42,559 bases of DNA, taken from assembly GCA_020047815.1 (NCBI GenBank), contig JAIFNG010000138.1, forward strand, positions 1 through 42,559, read 5' to 3'. The position numbers were made by a program, and so were the translations under genes. The stretch's first letter is position 1, and each line of letters begins with the position of its first letter. Shown here piece by piece: positions 1 through 9,271 of this stretch. The notes under the pieces are model-generated. The model worked only from the letters and a program-made list of their open reading frames with translations, had not been told where the DNA came from and made no database searches. Source of the stretch: Anaerolinea sp. (GTDB taxonomy: Bacteria > Chloroflexota > Anaerolineae > Anaerolineales > Villigracilaceae).

Positions 1-10
1 TCCCCCCTGG

Positions 11-50
11 TAAAAAAGAAGACCTCCAAGTTCTTAAAGAACTGGAGGTC
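11..50 (-). terminator. Rho-independent terminator after tRNA-Asn
   Basis: On the minus strand an inverted repeat (arms within 21-50, core GACCTCCA with TGGAGGTC) is followed by a T-rich tract (complement of 11-20). It begins a few bases downstream of the tRNA-Asn 3' end, so it ends the tRNA transcript and any read-through from glpX. Confidence 0.85.
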
Positions 51-53
51 TGA

Positions 54-129
54 TGGCTCCTGGCCTAGGACTTGAACCTAGAACCTAGCGGTTAACAGCC
101 GCTCGCTCTGCCAATTGAGCTAGCCAGGA
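54..129 (-). tRNA. tRNA-Asn (anticodon GTT)
   Basis: Seen directly: a 7-bp acceptor stem (TCCTGGC with GCCAGGA), discriminator G, an encoded CCA at 56-54, a T-arm with the GGTTCAAGTCC core, and a 5-bp anticodon stem AGCGG/CCGCT closing the loop CTGTTAA, which gives anticodon GTT (Asn). The 76-nt length including CCA is normal. It lies 54 bases downstream of glpX but has its own consensus promoter, so it can be transcribed independently. A hairpin terminator follows directly. Confidence 0.96.
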
Positions 130-140
130 AAGCGACCGAC

Positions 141-169
141 ATTATAAGGACAACGCCGGGGAATGTCAA
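141..169 (-). promoter_or_regulatory. Consensus sigma70-type promoter of tRNA-Asn
   Basis: On the minus strand a perfect -35 TTGACA (169-164) is separated by exactly 17 nt from a perfect -10 TATAAT (146-141). The predicted start is about 5-6 nt upstream of the mature tRNA 5' end at 129. It lies in the 53-base gap between glpX and the tRNA. Confidence 0.85.
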
Positions 170-182
170 GGAAAAAACAAAT

Positions 183-1175
183 TTAATAATGGATCGAACT
201 TAGCTTATCCAGTTTATTCGTGCTGTGTATGGCATTAATGCGGCGGATCGTTCCCGTCAAACCACGCACAACAAGGCTTTCGGTCGTGATGTGATCACCA
301 TAATACCGCACACCCTTTAGCAGTTCGCCGTCTGTGATCCCAGTGGCCGCAAAAAACACATCCTCAGATGAGACCAGATCATCCATCGTCAATACCTTTT
401 CAAAATCAAAGCCTGCATCGCGCCCCCGTTGCAATTCACTTTCATCACGCGCATAGAGTTTGCCTTGAATTTCGCCGCCCATGGCACGCAGGGCGCAGGC
501 AGTGATCACGCCTTCCGGAGTGCCCCCAATACCAAGCAGCACATCCACACCCGAATCAGGCAATGTTGTCATCAAAGCGGCTGCCACATCACCATCCGGA
601 ATTTGGCGGATGCGCGCCCCAGCCTTGCGGATCTCAACGACCATCTCATCATGGCGTGGACGATCCAGGATGATGGTGGTTAAGTCTTCGATGTTCTTCC
701 CCTTGGCTTTGGCAATTGCCTTGAGGTTTTCAGTAATGGATTTCTCGATATTGATCACGCCCTTTGCTTCGGGACCAACTGCCATTTTATTCATGTACAG
801 AAACGGACCCGGGTCAAACATCGTTCCCCGCGGAGCAAGTGCAACCATTGCAAGCGAATTTGAACGCCCAAAAGCCAGGGGGCGGGTGCCATCAACCGGG
901 TCCACAGCAACATCCACATCGGGCTTGGAACCGTTACCCACCTTCTCCCCATTGAATAACATCGGAGCCTGATCCTTCTCCCCTTCTCCGATCACAATGA
1001 CGCCGTTCATATCGACAGAGCTGAGTACCAACCGCATCGCATTCACTGCGGCCTGATCAGCACCTTCTTTATCCCCGCGCCCCATATAGCGGCCTGCCAG
1101 CATTGCCGCTGCTTCGGTGACACGTGCCAGTTCAAGTGCAAGGTTACGGGTAGGTGTAGCGCCAAGAACACTCAT
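183..1175 (-). CDS. glpX: Fructose-1,6-bisphosphatase class II
   Basis: Hydrolyses fructose 1,6-bisphosphate to fructose 6-phosphate in cytosolic gluconeogenesis. The 330-aa protein is typical of GlpX. Family motifs are visible: GEGEKD near residue 63, the metal-binding DPVDGT near 92, and a GIGGTPEG loop near 215. The open frame extends upstream to 1244 into cdsA, but the ATG at 1175 is chosen because CCAGGAGGTAAC precedes it with ideal spacing and the family N-terminus starts there. It lies 14 bases after cdsA and is probably the last protein gene of the pyrH-frr-uppS-cdsA-glpX run. Class II FBPases may also act on sedoheptulose bisphosphate; that cannot be told here. Confidence 0.93.
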   Translation of the reverse strand: MSVLGATPTRNLALELARVTEAAAMLAGRYMGRGDKEGADQAAVNAMRLVLSSVDMNGVIVIGEGEKDQAPMLFNGEKVGNGSKPDVDVAVDPVDGTRPLAFGRSNSLAMVALAPRGTMFDPGPFLYMNKMAVGPEAKGVINIEKSITENLKAIAKAKGKNIEDLTTIILDRPRHDEMVVEIRKAGARIRQIPDGDVAAALMTTLPDSGVDVLLGIGGTPEGVITACALRAMGGEIQGKLYARDESELQRGRDAGFDFEKVLTMDDLVSSEDVFFAATGITDGELLKGVRYYGDHITTESLVVRGLTGTIRRINAIHSTNKLDKLSSIHY

Positions 1176-1189
1176 GTTACCTCCTGGGT

Positions 1190-2002
1190 TTAAATAATGA
1201 ACCAAACAAGAAAGTAATAACCGATCACCCCACCCCACAACCACGAGTCTATGCGGTCAAAGAACCCGCCATGACCCGGAATAATATCACTTGAATCTTT
1301 GATCCCGGACTGACGCTTGAACATGCTTTCACCCAGGTCACCAAGCGGAGGGAATGTGCCCAGGATAAAACCAAGGATCGCACCCTGCCCGATGGTGATA
1401 TCACCCGTCAAGTTTCCATAGGTGGTAAAAGCGTACACAAAGAACATTCCGCCCAGTGTGGCTGTAAAAACACTGGCGGCATACCCCTCCCAGCTTTTCT
1501 TTGGGCTAAGACGAGGCGCCATTTTATGCCTGCCATATGCCATGCCAATCGAGTACGCGCCAGAATCTCCCAGCCAGACACAGAACATGACCAACATAAA
1601 CCACCAGCCCCCATCGACCAGATTCCGCAAGTCGAAAAGATACGAACCGATCCAGCCAATATAAACGATCCCGCCGATGGTGATGCCAAAATCAAGCGCA
1701 GACTGGTCACGTCCGCGCTCATAAGCAACAAGGTGGTAAGCCATTGCCACCAGAATACTGAGAGCAAAGGCTGGCTGTGCATATGCAGGAAAGAACATAC
1801 GCATGATGGTAATAAGAACCACCCCGCCCACAGTAATGTAAAATTGCGGCTCATATTTTGCGGCGCGAAAAAGATGGACATATTCCCTGGCAGCGCCGAT
1901 CAAAAACGTACCCATTAGGAAATAATAAAAGATGCCGCCAAGTAATATGGCGGGCAACCCGATTCCAGCAAGTATTAAAGCAGTGATCGTTCTTTTACGC
2001 AT
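1190..2002 (-). CDS. cdsA: Phosphatidate cytidylyltransferase
   Basis: Makes CDP-diacylglycerol from phosphatidate and CTP in the cytoplasmic membrane, the branch point of phospholipid synthesis. The 270-aa protein is almost entirely hydrophobic helices and carries the CDP-alcohol cytidylyltransferase signature near the C-terminus: SMFKRQSGIKDSS followed by IPGHGGFFDRID. It has the normal CdsA length. Its start overlaps the uppS stop by 8 bases (1995-2002), implying translational coupling. The order frr-uppS-cdsA is widely conserved in bacteria and supports the assignment. Confidence 0.95.
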   Translation of the reverse strand: MRKRTITALILAGIGLPAILLGGIFYYFLMGTFLIGAAREYVHLFRAAKYEPQFYITVGGVVLITIMRMFFPAYAQPAFALSILVAMAYHLVAYERGRDQSALDFGITIGGIVYIGWIGSYLFDLRNLVDGGWWFMLVMFCVWLGDSGAYSIGMAYGRHKMAPRLSPKKSWEGYAASVFTATLGGMFFVYAFTTYGNLTGDITIGQGAILGFILGTFPPLGDLGESMFKRQSGIKDSSDIIPGHGGFFDRIDSWLWGGVIGYYFLVWFII

Positions 2003-2741
2003 TGGATCCCTGAAGTTCCCCCGAGGCTACCTTTCCATACCGTCTATCACGATGCGCAAATGCCTCCAGGGCGCGGCGATATTCGTCCTTATCAAAATCT
2101 GGCCAAAATGTCGGCGTGATATACCATTCGGAGTACGCAGCTTGCCAGATCAGGAAGTTGCTTACCCGTAATTCACCTGAGGTGCGGATGATGAGATCAG
2201 GATCTGGAACGCCAACAGTATAAAGATACTGGCTGACCAATTCATCGGTCACCTTTTCTGGAGGCACTCCATCCTTCATCATGCGCTGAATGGCTTGAAT
2301 TATTTCATCACGCCCCCCATAATTGAAGGCAATATTCAAGACCAGACGGTCATTATTTTTTGTCACATCAATTGCATCCAGGACCTTTTCCTGAAGCGAG
2401 GGAGCAAGCCTTTCCAGGCGTCCAATATGACGCAATTGAACGCCCTCCTTATGCAGTTCATTAAGTTCTCGATCAATTACATCTTCAAGAATATACATTA
2501 ACCCCTTTACTTCTTCGGGCGGACGTCCCCAGTTTTCAGTTGAAAAAGCATAGATCGTCAGATATTTAACACCGAATTCAACCGTGGAGCGGATCACACG
2601 GCGCAGATTCTCTGTCCCCGCCTTGTGGCCCGCCAGGCGTGGTAAACCGCGTTGGAGTGCCCAACGCCCATTGCCGTCCATAATAATGGCAACATGTTGG
2701 GGGATTTTTTCAAGAGGAACAGCAGAGGTGGTTTCAGCCAT
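1995..2741 (-). CDS. uppS: Isoprenyl transferase (undecaprenyl diphosphate synthase)
   Basis: Condenses isopentenyl diphosphate onto an allylic primer to make the C55 lipid carrier for peptidoglycan and glycan export. The 248-aa length fits cis-prenyltransferases. Visible motifs are HVAIIMDGNGRWA (catalytic Asp in the P-loop-like motif, residues 16-28), GHKAG (38-42), YAFSTENW (64-71) and the C-terminal DLIIRTSGELRVSNFLIWQ. It overlaps cdsA by 8 bases and follows frr. The distant HMG-CoA genes in this window may supply its isoprenoid substrate. Confidence 0.95.
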   Translation of the reverse strand: MAETTSAVPLEKIPQHVAIIMDGNGRWALQRGLPRLAGHKAGTENLRRVIRSTVEFGVKYLTIYAFSTENWGRPPEEVKGLMYILEDVIDRELNELHKEGVQLRHIGRLERLAPSLQEKVLDAIDVTKNNDRLVLNIAFNYGGRDEIIQAIQRMMKDGVPPEKVTDELVSQYLYTVGVPDPDLIIRTSGELRVSNFLIWQAAYSEWYITPTFWPDFDKDEYRRALEAFAHRDRRYGKVASGELQGSNA

Positions 2742-2785
2742 AAATGATTAACTCTTATCAATGCGCTGGCGCATTATAAAAGATA

Positions 2786-3355
2786 CTATACTTCCATGAT
2801 CTCTTTTTCTTTTACATGACCGTGTTTGGCAATATCTTCAATATATTTATCAGTTAATTTTTGCAGGTCTTCCTCGCCGCGCAAACGGTCATCTTCTGTG
2901 ATCAATTTTTCCTTCTCATAATCACGGATATCGTTGTGCAGATCGCGTCGAATATTACGCACAGCGACACGTGCTTCCTCGAGTCGGTGGTGCATTTGTT
3001 TCACCAGGTCGCGGCGGCGTTCCTCATCGAGCGGAGGCAGGTTCAAGTGAATTACTTTTCCATCAGAATTGGGATTCAGGCCAATATTCGAGGCACGAAT
3101 TGCCCGCTCAATATTTTTAATGGAAGCGGCATCAAATGGTTTGATCAACAATGAACGCGGTTCCGGGACACTGATCGAGGCAAGTTGCATAAGGTGAGTT
3201 GGAGTGCCATAATATTCCACAGGGAGTCTTTCTATCAAGGCAGGGCTGGCACGTCCAGTGCGAATTCCAGCTAGATCATCTGAAAGGGATTGAATTGCGC
3301 CGTTCATACGGCCTTCAGCATCTTTCAACAAATCTTTGATTTCGTCTGTACTCAC
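2786..3355 (-). CDS. frr: Ribosome recycling factor
   Basis: With EF-G it splits post-termination ribosomes. The protein matches RRF throughout: helix-rich ends, the GIRTGRASPALIERLPVEYYG motif region near residue 30, and IHLNLPPLDEERRRDLVK near 105. There are two candidate starts. An ATG at 3361 directly abuts AGGAGG with no spacer, whereas the in-frame GTG at 3355 has AGGAGG at a 6-nt spacing. The GTG is therefore preferred (189 aa) although the ATG version is only two residues longer. It lies between pyrH and uppS in the usual order. Confidence 0.93.
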   Translation of the reverse strand: MSTDEIKDLLKDAEGRMNGAIQSLSDDLAGIRTGRASPALIERLPVEYYGTPTHLMQLASISVPEPRSLLIKPFDAASIKNIERAIRASNIGLNPNSDGKVIHLNLPPLDEERRRDLVKQMHHRLEEARVAVRNIRRDLHNDIRDYEKEKLITEDDRLRGEEDLQKLTDKYIEDIAKHGHVKEKEIMEV

Positions 3356-3480
3356 GATCATCCTCCTAAAAAATTATTACGCTACAAGGATACCTTAAAA
3401 CAAGAATTTATGCTATGGGAGCATAAAAATATGATGGGAAATGCAAAAAAGTGAGAGACTCTCAGATAAAAATCAACTCA

Positions 3481-3519
3481 GAGTTTTCACCCTTCGTCCT
3501 GAACGAAGGGTGAAAACTC
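3481..3519. repeat. Perfect 17-bp inverted repeat between pyrH and frr
   Basis: Arms GAGTTTTCACCCTTCGT (3481-3497) and its exact reverse complement (3503-3519) flank the 5-base spacer CCTGA. No T-tract follows on either strand, so it is not a typical intrinsic terminator. It could be an mRNA-stabilising or processing hairpin, or a dispersed short palindromic repeat. Confidence 0.7.
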
Positions 3520-3535
3520 CGTATCCAAATCGTGG

Positions 3536-4255
<720 letters not shown>

Positions 4256-4314
4256 TCATGCCTCCAAGGTTTTTTACGGTGTCATCCTTTTACGCTCTGG
4301 GTGACTACAATTAT

Positions 4315-4344
4315 AAAAAAAGCCAACCCGAAGGCTGGCTTTTT
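4315..4344 (-). terminator. Intrinsic terminator between tsf and pyrH
   Basis: A near-perfect stem (AGCCAACC with GGCTGGCT, loop CGAA) is flanked by A and T runs, so on the minus strand it ends in a T-tract just after the tsf stop. It should attenuate read-through from rpsB-tsf into pyrH. A TATAAT on the minus strand (4315-4310) directly after it could be the -10 of a pyrH promoter, but no good -35 is visible. Confidence 0.8.
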
Positions 4345-4349
4345 AAATC

Positions 4350-4955
4350 CTATTCTTTCGTGCTTTCGCCCAATTCCCATCGATGGAAACGGCGGACGAT
4401 CACGCTTTCCCCAATGGCTGCAACGTTTTGCAGAATGAGTTTTTCAATCGTTAGCGATTCATCGCGAATGTAGGTTTGGCGCATCAGACAGACCTCATCC
4501 TTATACTTCTCGACACGTCCTTCCACGATCTTTGTCATTACATTCTCGGGCTTGCCTTCTTCCAGCGCGCGCGCGCGGGCAATGGCGGCTTCATGTTCGA
4601 GCTCGGCAGCAGGAATATCCTCCACCTTGACATATTTGGGAGAGCTCGCGGCGATCTGTAAAGCGATCTCATGAGCCAAATTTCGGAACTGCTCAGCACG
4701 AGCAACGAAATCCGTTTCGCAATTGACTTCCACCATCACACCCACCCGTCCACCGCCGTGGGAGTACATTTCCACAACGCCGTTTGAAGCATCGCGATCC
4801 GAACGCTTGGCGGCAGTCGCCATGCCTTTTTCACGCAGCCAGTCAACAGCCTTCTGGTAATCTCCGTTTGCTTCCTGCAGGGCTTTGCGGCAATCGAGCA
4901 TCGGCGCATTGGTCGCACCGCGCAATTCCTTGATCATCTGTGTTGTTATTTCCAT
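4350..4955 (-). CDS. tsf: Elongation factor Ts
   Basis: Nucleotide exchange factor for EF-Tu. The 201-aa protein is the short form of EF-Ts (about 200 aa, against about 283 in E. coli). It contains the N-terminal UBA-like domain with IKELRGATNAPMLDCRKAL, and the core motif VEVNCETDFVAR near residue 76 that contacts EF-Tu. The C-terminal QTYIRDESLTIEKLI is typical of short EF-Ts. It starts 20 bases after rpsB and is co-transcribed with it. Confidence 0.95.
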   Translation of the reverse strand: MEITTQMIKELRGATNAPMLDCRKALQEANGDYQKAVDWLREKGMATAAKRSDRDASNGVVEMYSHGGGRVGVMVEVNCETDFVARAEQFRNLAHEIALQIAASSPKYVKVEDIPAAELEHEAAIARARALEEGKPENVMTKIVEGRVEKYKDEVCLMRQTYIRDESLTIEKLILQNVAAIGESVIVRRFHRWELGESTKE

Positions 4956-4975
4956 TTCACTATCCTTGGTATCTA

Positions 4976-5896
4976 CTATTCAACGGTCGGAGCGGCAGGT
5001 GTATCTTCCACATTTGCGGCGGGCGCGTCACTTACGGCGGGCACGTCATCCACCATGCGGCTGACATTCAATTTAGCCAGAGTGGATTCACCAAGCAAAA
5101 TATCTTCACTGCTTTCTTCCTGTTCAGCTTCAACAACAGGTTTGCGGGGTCCGCGAGTCTTTGGTTTGCCATCAGACCTGGCATCCTCAGGCTGTTCGGG
5201 CTCTTCTTCTTTGCGCATGGCTTTGCCTTCCAGCACGGCATCCGCGACCTTGGCAACCAGCAGTTTAATTGCACGAATGGCATCGTCATTCGATGGAATG
5301 ACATAATCCACATTTTGTGGATTGCAATTGGTGTCGACCATGGCAACGATCGGGATCTTGAGCAAGTTCGCCTCGCGTACGGCTGCGTCTTCACGTCCCA
5401 CATCAATAATAAAGAGCAGGTCCGGGCGGCGTTTCATGATCCGCGCACCAGATAAACGGGTCGATAAACGGGTAATCTCGCGTTCGATCAGCAAACCTTC
5501 CTTCTTGGTCAGGTGGTTGATTTCGTCAGAATCGCGCACTTTTTCCAGACGTTCCAGTTCCTGAATACGCTTGAACATGGTGTCCCAGTTGGTGAGCATA
5601 CCACCCATCCAACGTTCAGTGACATAAGGCATTCCGCAGCGAATGGCTTCTTCAGCCACGGTTTCCTGTGCCTGTCGCTTGGTACCAACAAACAAAACAT
5701 TACCACCGGCGGCGACGGTGTCGCGCACCGTGTTATAGCCCTGATTCAACAACTTGACGGTCTGCTGCAGATCAATAATATGAATGCCGTTGCGTTCAGT
5801 GAAAATATACGGTTTCATACGGGGGTCCCACTTGTTGGTACGATGCCCAAAATGGACGCCGCTCTCAAGCAGGGCTTTCATTGATATAACTGCCAT
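4976..5896 (-). CDS. rpsB: Small ribosomal subunit protein uS2, with C-terminal tail
   Basis: 30S ribosomal protein needed for S1 recruitment. Residues 1-230 match uS2: MKALLESGVHFGHRTNKWDP at the start, FVGTKRQAQ near 69, RWMGGMLTNW near 96, and PDLLFIIDV followed by VDTNCNP. At 306 aa it is about 65 residues longer than E. coli S2. The extra tail (about 232-306) is Glu/Pro/Ala-rich, probably disordered, and carries a short basic patch (PKTRGPRKP). An AAGGAG-type RBS precedes the ATG, and a promoter with a structured leader lies upstream. It is followed by tsf. Confidence 0.95.
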   Translation of the reverse strand: MAVISMKALLESGVHFGHRTNKWDPRMKPYIFTERNGIHIIDLQQTVKLLNQGYNTVRDTVAAGGNVLFVGTKRQAQETVAEEAIRCGMPYVTERWMGGMLTNWDTMFKRIQELERLEKVRDSDEINHLTKKEGLLIEREITRLSTRLSGARIMKRRPDLLFIIDVGREDAAVREANLLKIPIVAMVDTNCNPQNVDYVIPSNDDAIRAIKLLVAKVADAVLEGKAMRKEEEPEQPEDARSDGKPKTRGPRKPVVEAEQEESSEDILLGESTLAKLNVSRMVDDVPAVSDAPAANVEDTPAAPTVE

Positions 5897-6040
5897 TTAT
5901 TACTCCTTAACTTGTGCTGTTCGCAAACGCGCAAATTGGCGTGGAACAGAATGAGTTTAGCGGGGATTAGAACCCGCTCAGGGACGCTTAATGCCCGTCC
6001 CGGGCAAGATGTGCCTTTTTCAAGGCGGCGCGATTATACC
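5897..6040 (-). promoter_or_regulatory. rpsB promoter and structured 5' leader
   Basis: On the minus strand a TATAAT (6038-6033) is preceded by TGG, an extended -10, with no convincing -35. The leader of about 130 nt to the rpsB ATG holds small potential hairpins, such as GGGACG with CGTCCC and GCGGG with CCCGC. uS2 leaders are autoregulatory in several bacteria, so this may be an S2 leader, but no match to a known consensus could be tested. Confidence 0.5.
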
Positions 6041-6093
6041 ACAGGAATTTCGCTCAATGCTATACTTGGCTAAAAATATTTCAGGCGGCGCAC

Positions 6094-7404
6094 GTGAAAC
6101 CTATCATCAAACAACTCATCTTCCTCTTCCTGCTAAATTTGGCTCTTGCTTTTCTCATCAAAGGCATCACGAATCACTACGGGATAAAAAACAACAAAAT
6201 TGCATTGGATCATGCCATCTGGGTCTTTACAGACGAAATCGGAAATGATTCCTGGCGGCCCATGAAACTGGCTTACGACCACTGGACAGAATCGCAGGGT
6301 CAGAGCTTACTCTATACAGACCTGTTGCTCCCCGTAAAGGTAAAATTCCTGTATCCTCCCACGGCGCTGTTGATCACACAATTTATTGAAGAGAATAACA
6401 TCGACCTTCTTGCTTTTTCAACTGCCGCAACGATCATCTTCCTATTTCTGATGGTTGCTGGTGTAGTCGCAACAGGACTGTATTCCTACAAGGAATATAA
6501 AGCGCCGCAGCTTTCCGCAAAGGAACAGACCGCGGTGGGTATTGTTTTAACACTCCTGCTATTTACGTTTTACCCGGTCGTTAAAGCAGGCACACTTGGA
6601 CAAATGCAGGTCTGGTTGAATGCCTTTTTTGCAATTTCCATCCTATGCTACATCACCGGCCATGATGTGCTTGCAGGCATCATGCTTGGACTGATGGCAT
6701 CCATCAAACCGCATTACGCGCTATTCATTCTCTGGGGCTTATTGCGCGGTAACACCCGGCTTGTGATTGCGATCACTGCCACAGGGATGCTGGGAGTACT
6801 TCTGGGCATGCATGAGTTCGGGTTTGCTATGTACCTGGATTATCTTCGTGGATTAAGTTTTGTTACACAGCATGGCGAGTCGTATTACACCAACCAATCC
6901 TTCAATGCGCTGGCAGGGCGCCTCTTCAGCGTCCGCTATCCTGAAATATTCAACAACCTGAGGTGGAATGGATATCGCTACCCCCCGTACAATGTCTGGA
7001 TATTTTCCTTCACCCAGATCACGTCCATCGCGACCCTGGTGATATCCCTGATAAAAACCAAAAGTCAGAGCAGGGAATCGAAACTTGCCGACTTCCTCTT
7101 AATGGGACTGGGTGCAACCCTGGCTTCCCCCATTGCGTGGGAGCATCATTACGGTATTCTCTTCCCGGTTTTTGTTTGCACATGGTTGATCTTATGGTTT
7201 GGGAATACCCCGTTGAAGAATACCTGGATCAAGAGCACTTTTGTCGTGCTCTATCTCATCGCAGCAAATGTATTCCCATTCGCCAAGTTCGTGGCAGGCA
7301 GCTATTTTAACATCCTGCAATCCTACCTGCTGATCGCGGCATCTGGGATGTTTGTCATTCTGTGGTTAATTAAACATTTGCCCAATTCCAAGGAAATAGC
7401 CTGA
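6094..7404 (+). CDS. GT87-like (DUF2029) membrane glycosyltransferase
   Basis: A 436-aa integral membrane protein with about ten hydrophobic segments starting at residue 4. The pattern resembles GT-C-fold, polyprenyl-phosphate-dependent mannosyltransferases of the GT87/DUF2029 family. There is an acidic extracytoplasmic first loop, a KFLYPPTALLI segment near residue 88 (the YPP signature is typical of this family), and an IKPHYALFILWGLLRG segment near 203. The start is GTG at 6094, divergent from rpsB. A bidirectional terminator follows. The sugar acceptor is unknown. Confidence 0.7.
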   Translation: MKPIIKQLIFLFLLNLALAFLIKGITNHYGIKNNKIALDHAIWVFTDEIGNDSWRPMKLAYDHWTESQGQSLLYTDLLLPVKVKFLYPPTALLITQFIEENNIDLLAFSTAATIIFLFLMVAGVVATGLYSYKEYKAPQLSAKEQTAVGIVLTLLLFTFYPVVKAGTLGQMQVWLNAFFAISILCYITGHDVLAGIMLGLMASIKPHYALFILWGLLRGNTRLVIAITATGMLGVLLGMHEFGFAMYLDYLRGLSFVTQHGESYYTNQSFNALAGRLFSVRYPEIFNNLRWNGYRYPPYNVWIFSFTQITSIATLVISLIKTKSQSRESKLADFLLMGLGATLASPIAWEHHYGILFPVFVCTWLILWFGNTPLKNTWIKSTFVVLYLIAANVFPFAKFVAGSYFNILQSYLLIAASGMFVILWLIKHLPNSKEIA

Positions 7405-7414
7405 CCCCTCAGTA

Positions 7415-7462
7415 AACAACAAAAGGTCAGCCCTGCATGAGCAGGGCTGACCTTTTGTTGTT
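7415..7462. terminator. Bidirectional terminator between convergent genes
   Basis: A perfect 22-bp inverted repeat (7415-7436 and 7441-7462) with loop ATGA. The GC-rich core GGTCAGCCCTGC is bordered by A and T runs, so it works on both strands. It separates the convergent glycosyltransferase and dnaA genes. Confidence 0.92.
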
Positions 7463-7474
7463 AATATATTCTTT

Positions 7475-8812
7475 TTACACAGCAACAGCTTGATTTAATA
7501 GGTTATTCCAAATACTCTCTGCCCGTCTTTTAAGTTTTTCGTCACCAGCAACTTTCTTAATGCCATACAACACAGTCGTGTGGTCACGCCCCCCAAGTAA
7601 ATCACCGATTTGGGGAGAGGAAACTTTATTGAACTCGCTCAGGATATACATCACCAATTGACGGGGAATGGCAACTTTTGCAGCGCGATTTTGACCAAGG
7701 AGGTCACCCACAGCGATCCCTTCATAGGCGGCAACCACTGCCTCGATCACTTTATCTGGTTGAACATTGCGTTTTTGGGGCAAAAGATCTGCCAGTGCAA
7801 TCTCCACCAGATTTGGGGTTAGGGAGGCTCCGCTCAAATCTGCAAAGGCAATAATCCGATTCAATGCACCCTCGAGCTCACGGATGTTTGATTGAACCTG
7901 CCTGGCAACACTCTCCAATATTTCATCCGAAACATGCCTTCCCGTGCGCTCAGCTTTGGAACGCAGGATTGCAAGACGGGTTTCAAAATCAGGTGCCTGA
8001 ATATCAGCAGTTAAACCCCATTCAAAACGGGATCGCAGGCGTTCCTCCAGTGTGACTAATGACTTGGGCGGACGATCTGAAGAAACGATGATCTGTTTGT
8101 CCTGTCCGTGCAGGGTGTTGAAGGTATGAAAGAATTCCTCCTGCGTGGATTCCTTACCTGCAATGAACTGAATATCATCCACCAGCAGGACATCGGCTGA
8201 GCGGTATTTTTCACGAAATGCTTGCGTGGTATGCGTACGAATGGCATTGATCATGTCATTGGTGAATTCTTCGGAAGAAACATATAAAACATTCAAACCA
8301 TCAGCATGACAGGCATTTCCAATGGCATGTAAAAGGTGGGTTTTGCCTAATCCAACTCCGCCATACAGAAAAAGTGGATTATAGGCACGGGCGGGCTTTT
8401 CTGCCACAGCCTGGCACGCCGCATGAGCAAGGCGATTCCCGGAGCCGACAACGTATGTATCAAAGGTATAACGCGGATTCAACGTCACATGGCGTGGTTT
8501 TGGCTCAGCCGGGGCGGCTTCAATAGGCCTCTCCGGATCAGGGTCAGTATGTGAATCAGTTTCGTTTGCCTGGGAGACAACAAATTCAACTCCAACGTTA
8601 GAATTCAAGATTGCAGTCAACAAACGACTGACAGAGGTCGCCAGACGGCTTTCCAACCAGTCACGCGCGTAAGCGTTGCGCACACCAACAGTAATCACCC
8701 CATTCTCGTAAGCCATGGGACGAGTATCACGCACCCACGTTTCATAGGATGCGCGGGGCATTTCCATTTGAAGTTGTGCAAGTACGGACTGCCAAGCCAG
8801 ATCTGCATTCAT
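7475..8812 (-). CDS. dnaA: Chromosomal replication initiator DnaA
   Basis: AAA+ initiator that binds oriC and opens the duplex. The 445-aa protein has the N-terminal helicase-loading domain (about 1-75), a short linker, Walker A GGVGLGKTH near residue 151, Walker B LLVDDIQF near 206, and a C-terminal HTH with the DnaA signature GGRDHTTVLYGI near 412. GAGGA abuts an ATG at 8818 but has a 6-nt spacing to the ATG at 8812, so the latter is chosen. It is not next to dnaN or recF, and no obvious DnaA-box cluster lies beside it. Confidence 0.96.
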   Translation of the reverse strand: MNADLAWQSVLAQLQMEMPRASYETWVRDTRPMAYENGVITVGVRNAYARDWLESRLATSVSRLLTAILNSNVGVEFVVSQANETDSHTDPDPERPIEAAPAEPKPRHVTLNPRYTFDTYVVGSGNRLAHAACQAVAEKPARAYNPLFLYGGVGLGKTHLLHAIGNACHADGLNVLYVSSEEFTNDMINAIRTHTTQAFREKYRSADVLLVDDIQFIAGKESTQEEFFHTFNTLHGQDKQIIVSSDRPPKSLVTLEERLRSRFEWGLTADIQAPDFETRLAILRSKAERTGRHVSDEILESVARQVQSNIRELEGALNRIIAFADLSGASLTPNLVEIALADLLPQKRNVQPDKVIEAVVAAYEGIAVGDLLGQNRAAKVAIPRQLVMYILSEFNKVSSPQIGDLLGGRDHTTVLYGIKKVAGDEKLKRRAESIWNNLLNQAVAV

Positions 8813-9271
8813 AAACATTCCTCAGTATTAATGGAGTACATTGAATAACCCGCCTTAATGTCGCGGTTTCGTGAAAATTTGCATCTGTTTTGTAAAGGAT
8901 ATTTCAGGAGGTCGGATGTATGGGACATACATCCATAATATCAGCGTGCAGTCATTCTAGCAGATACTTGCGGTAGATACCAAGTCGGCAAGCCTACGTT
9001 AAGTTAAAAAGATTTGTTTTGTTAAGGTTTGATTATCTTAAAAAAGTTATCCGCGCTCAAACATAATCATACCTTTGAATAGAACAGGCGTTTCAGCCAA
9101 CTGCACCAGATTCAGCCATCCTGCCCCCCATATATGGGCATTAATGACCATATATGGGCCAGGCGAACATATTTACCTTAAAAAACTGCATTGGGAAACT
9201 TTTTTGCTTCATAACAAACGAGACTCGAGTTCCTGTGACTCATTTGGCAATGATTCATCAATTCGAGCGTT
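8813..9271. promoter_or_regulatory. dnaA upstream region with palindromes
   Basis: This 459-base gap holds the dnaA promoter region. A plausible minus-strand promoter is TTGGTA (8983-8978), an 18-nt spacer and TAGAAT (8959-8954). Between it and dnaA is a 9-bp-arm palindrome GGATGTATG/CATACATCC (8914-8934) that would form a hairpin in the leader. Further up are two CCATATATGG palindromes (9128-9137 and 9148-9157) exactly 20 bp apart. I see no TTATCCACA-type DnaA boxes, only one TTATCCGCG-like site, and no coding frame. Confidence 0.45.

Noticed and set aside
481..972. 163-codon open frame on the plus strand
   Set aside because: It is antisense to glpX, which has clear FBPase motifs; the frame has no RBS or recognisable domain.
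8813..9271. oriC next to dnaA
   Set aside because: No cluster of TTATCCACA-type boxes and no dnaN, rpmH or gidA neighbours; a single TTATCCGCG is not enough.
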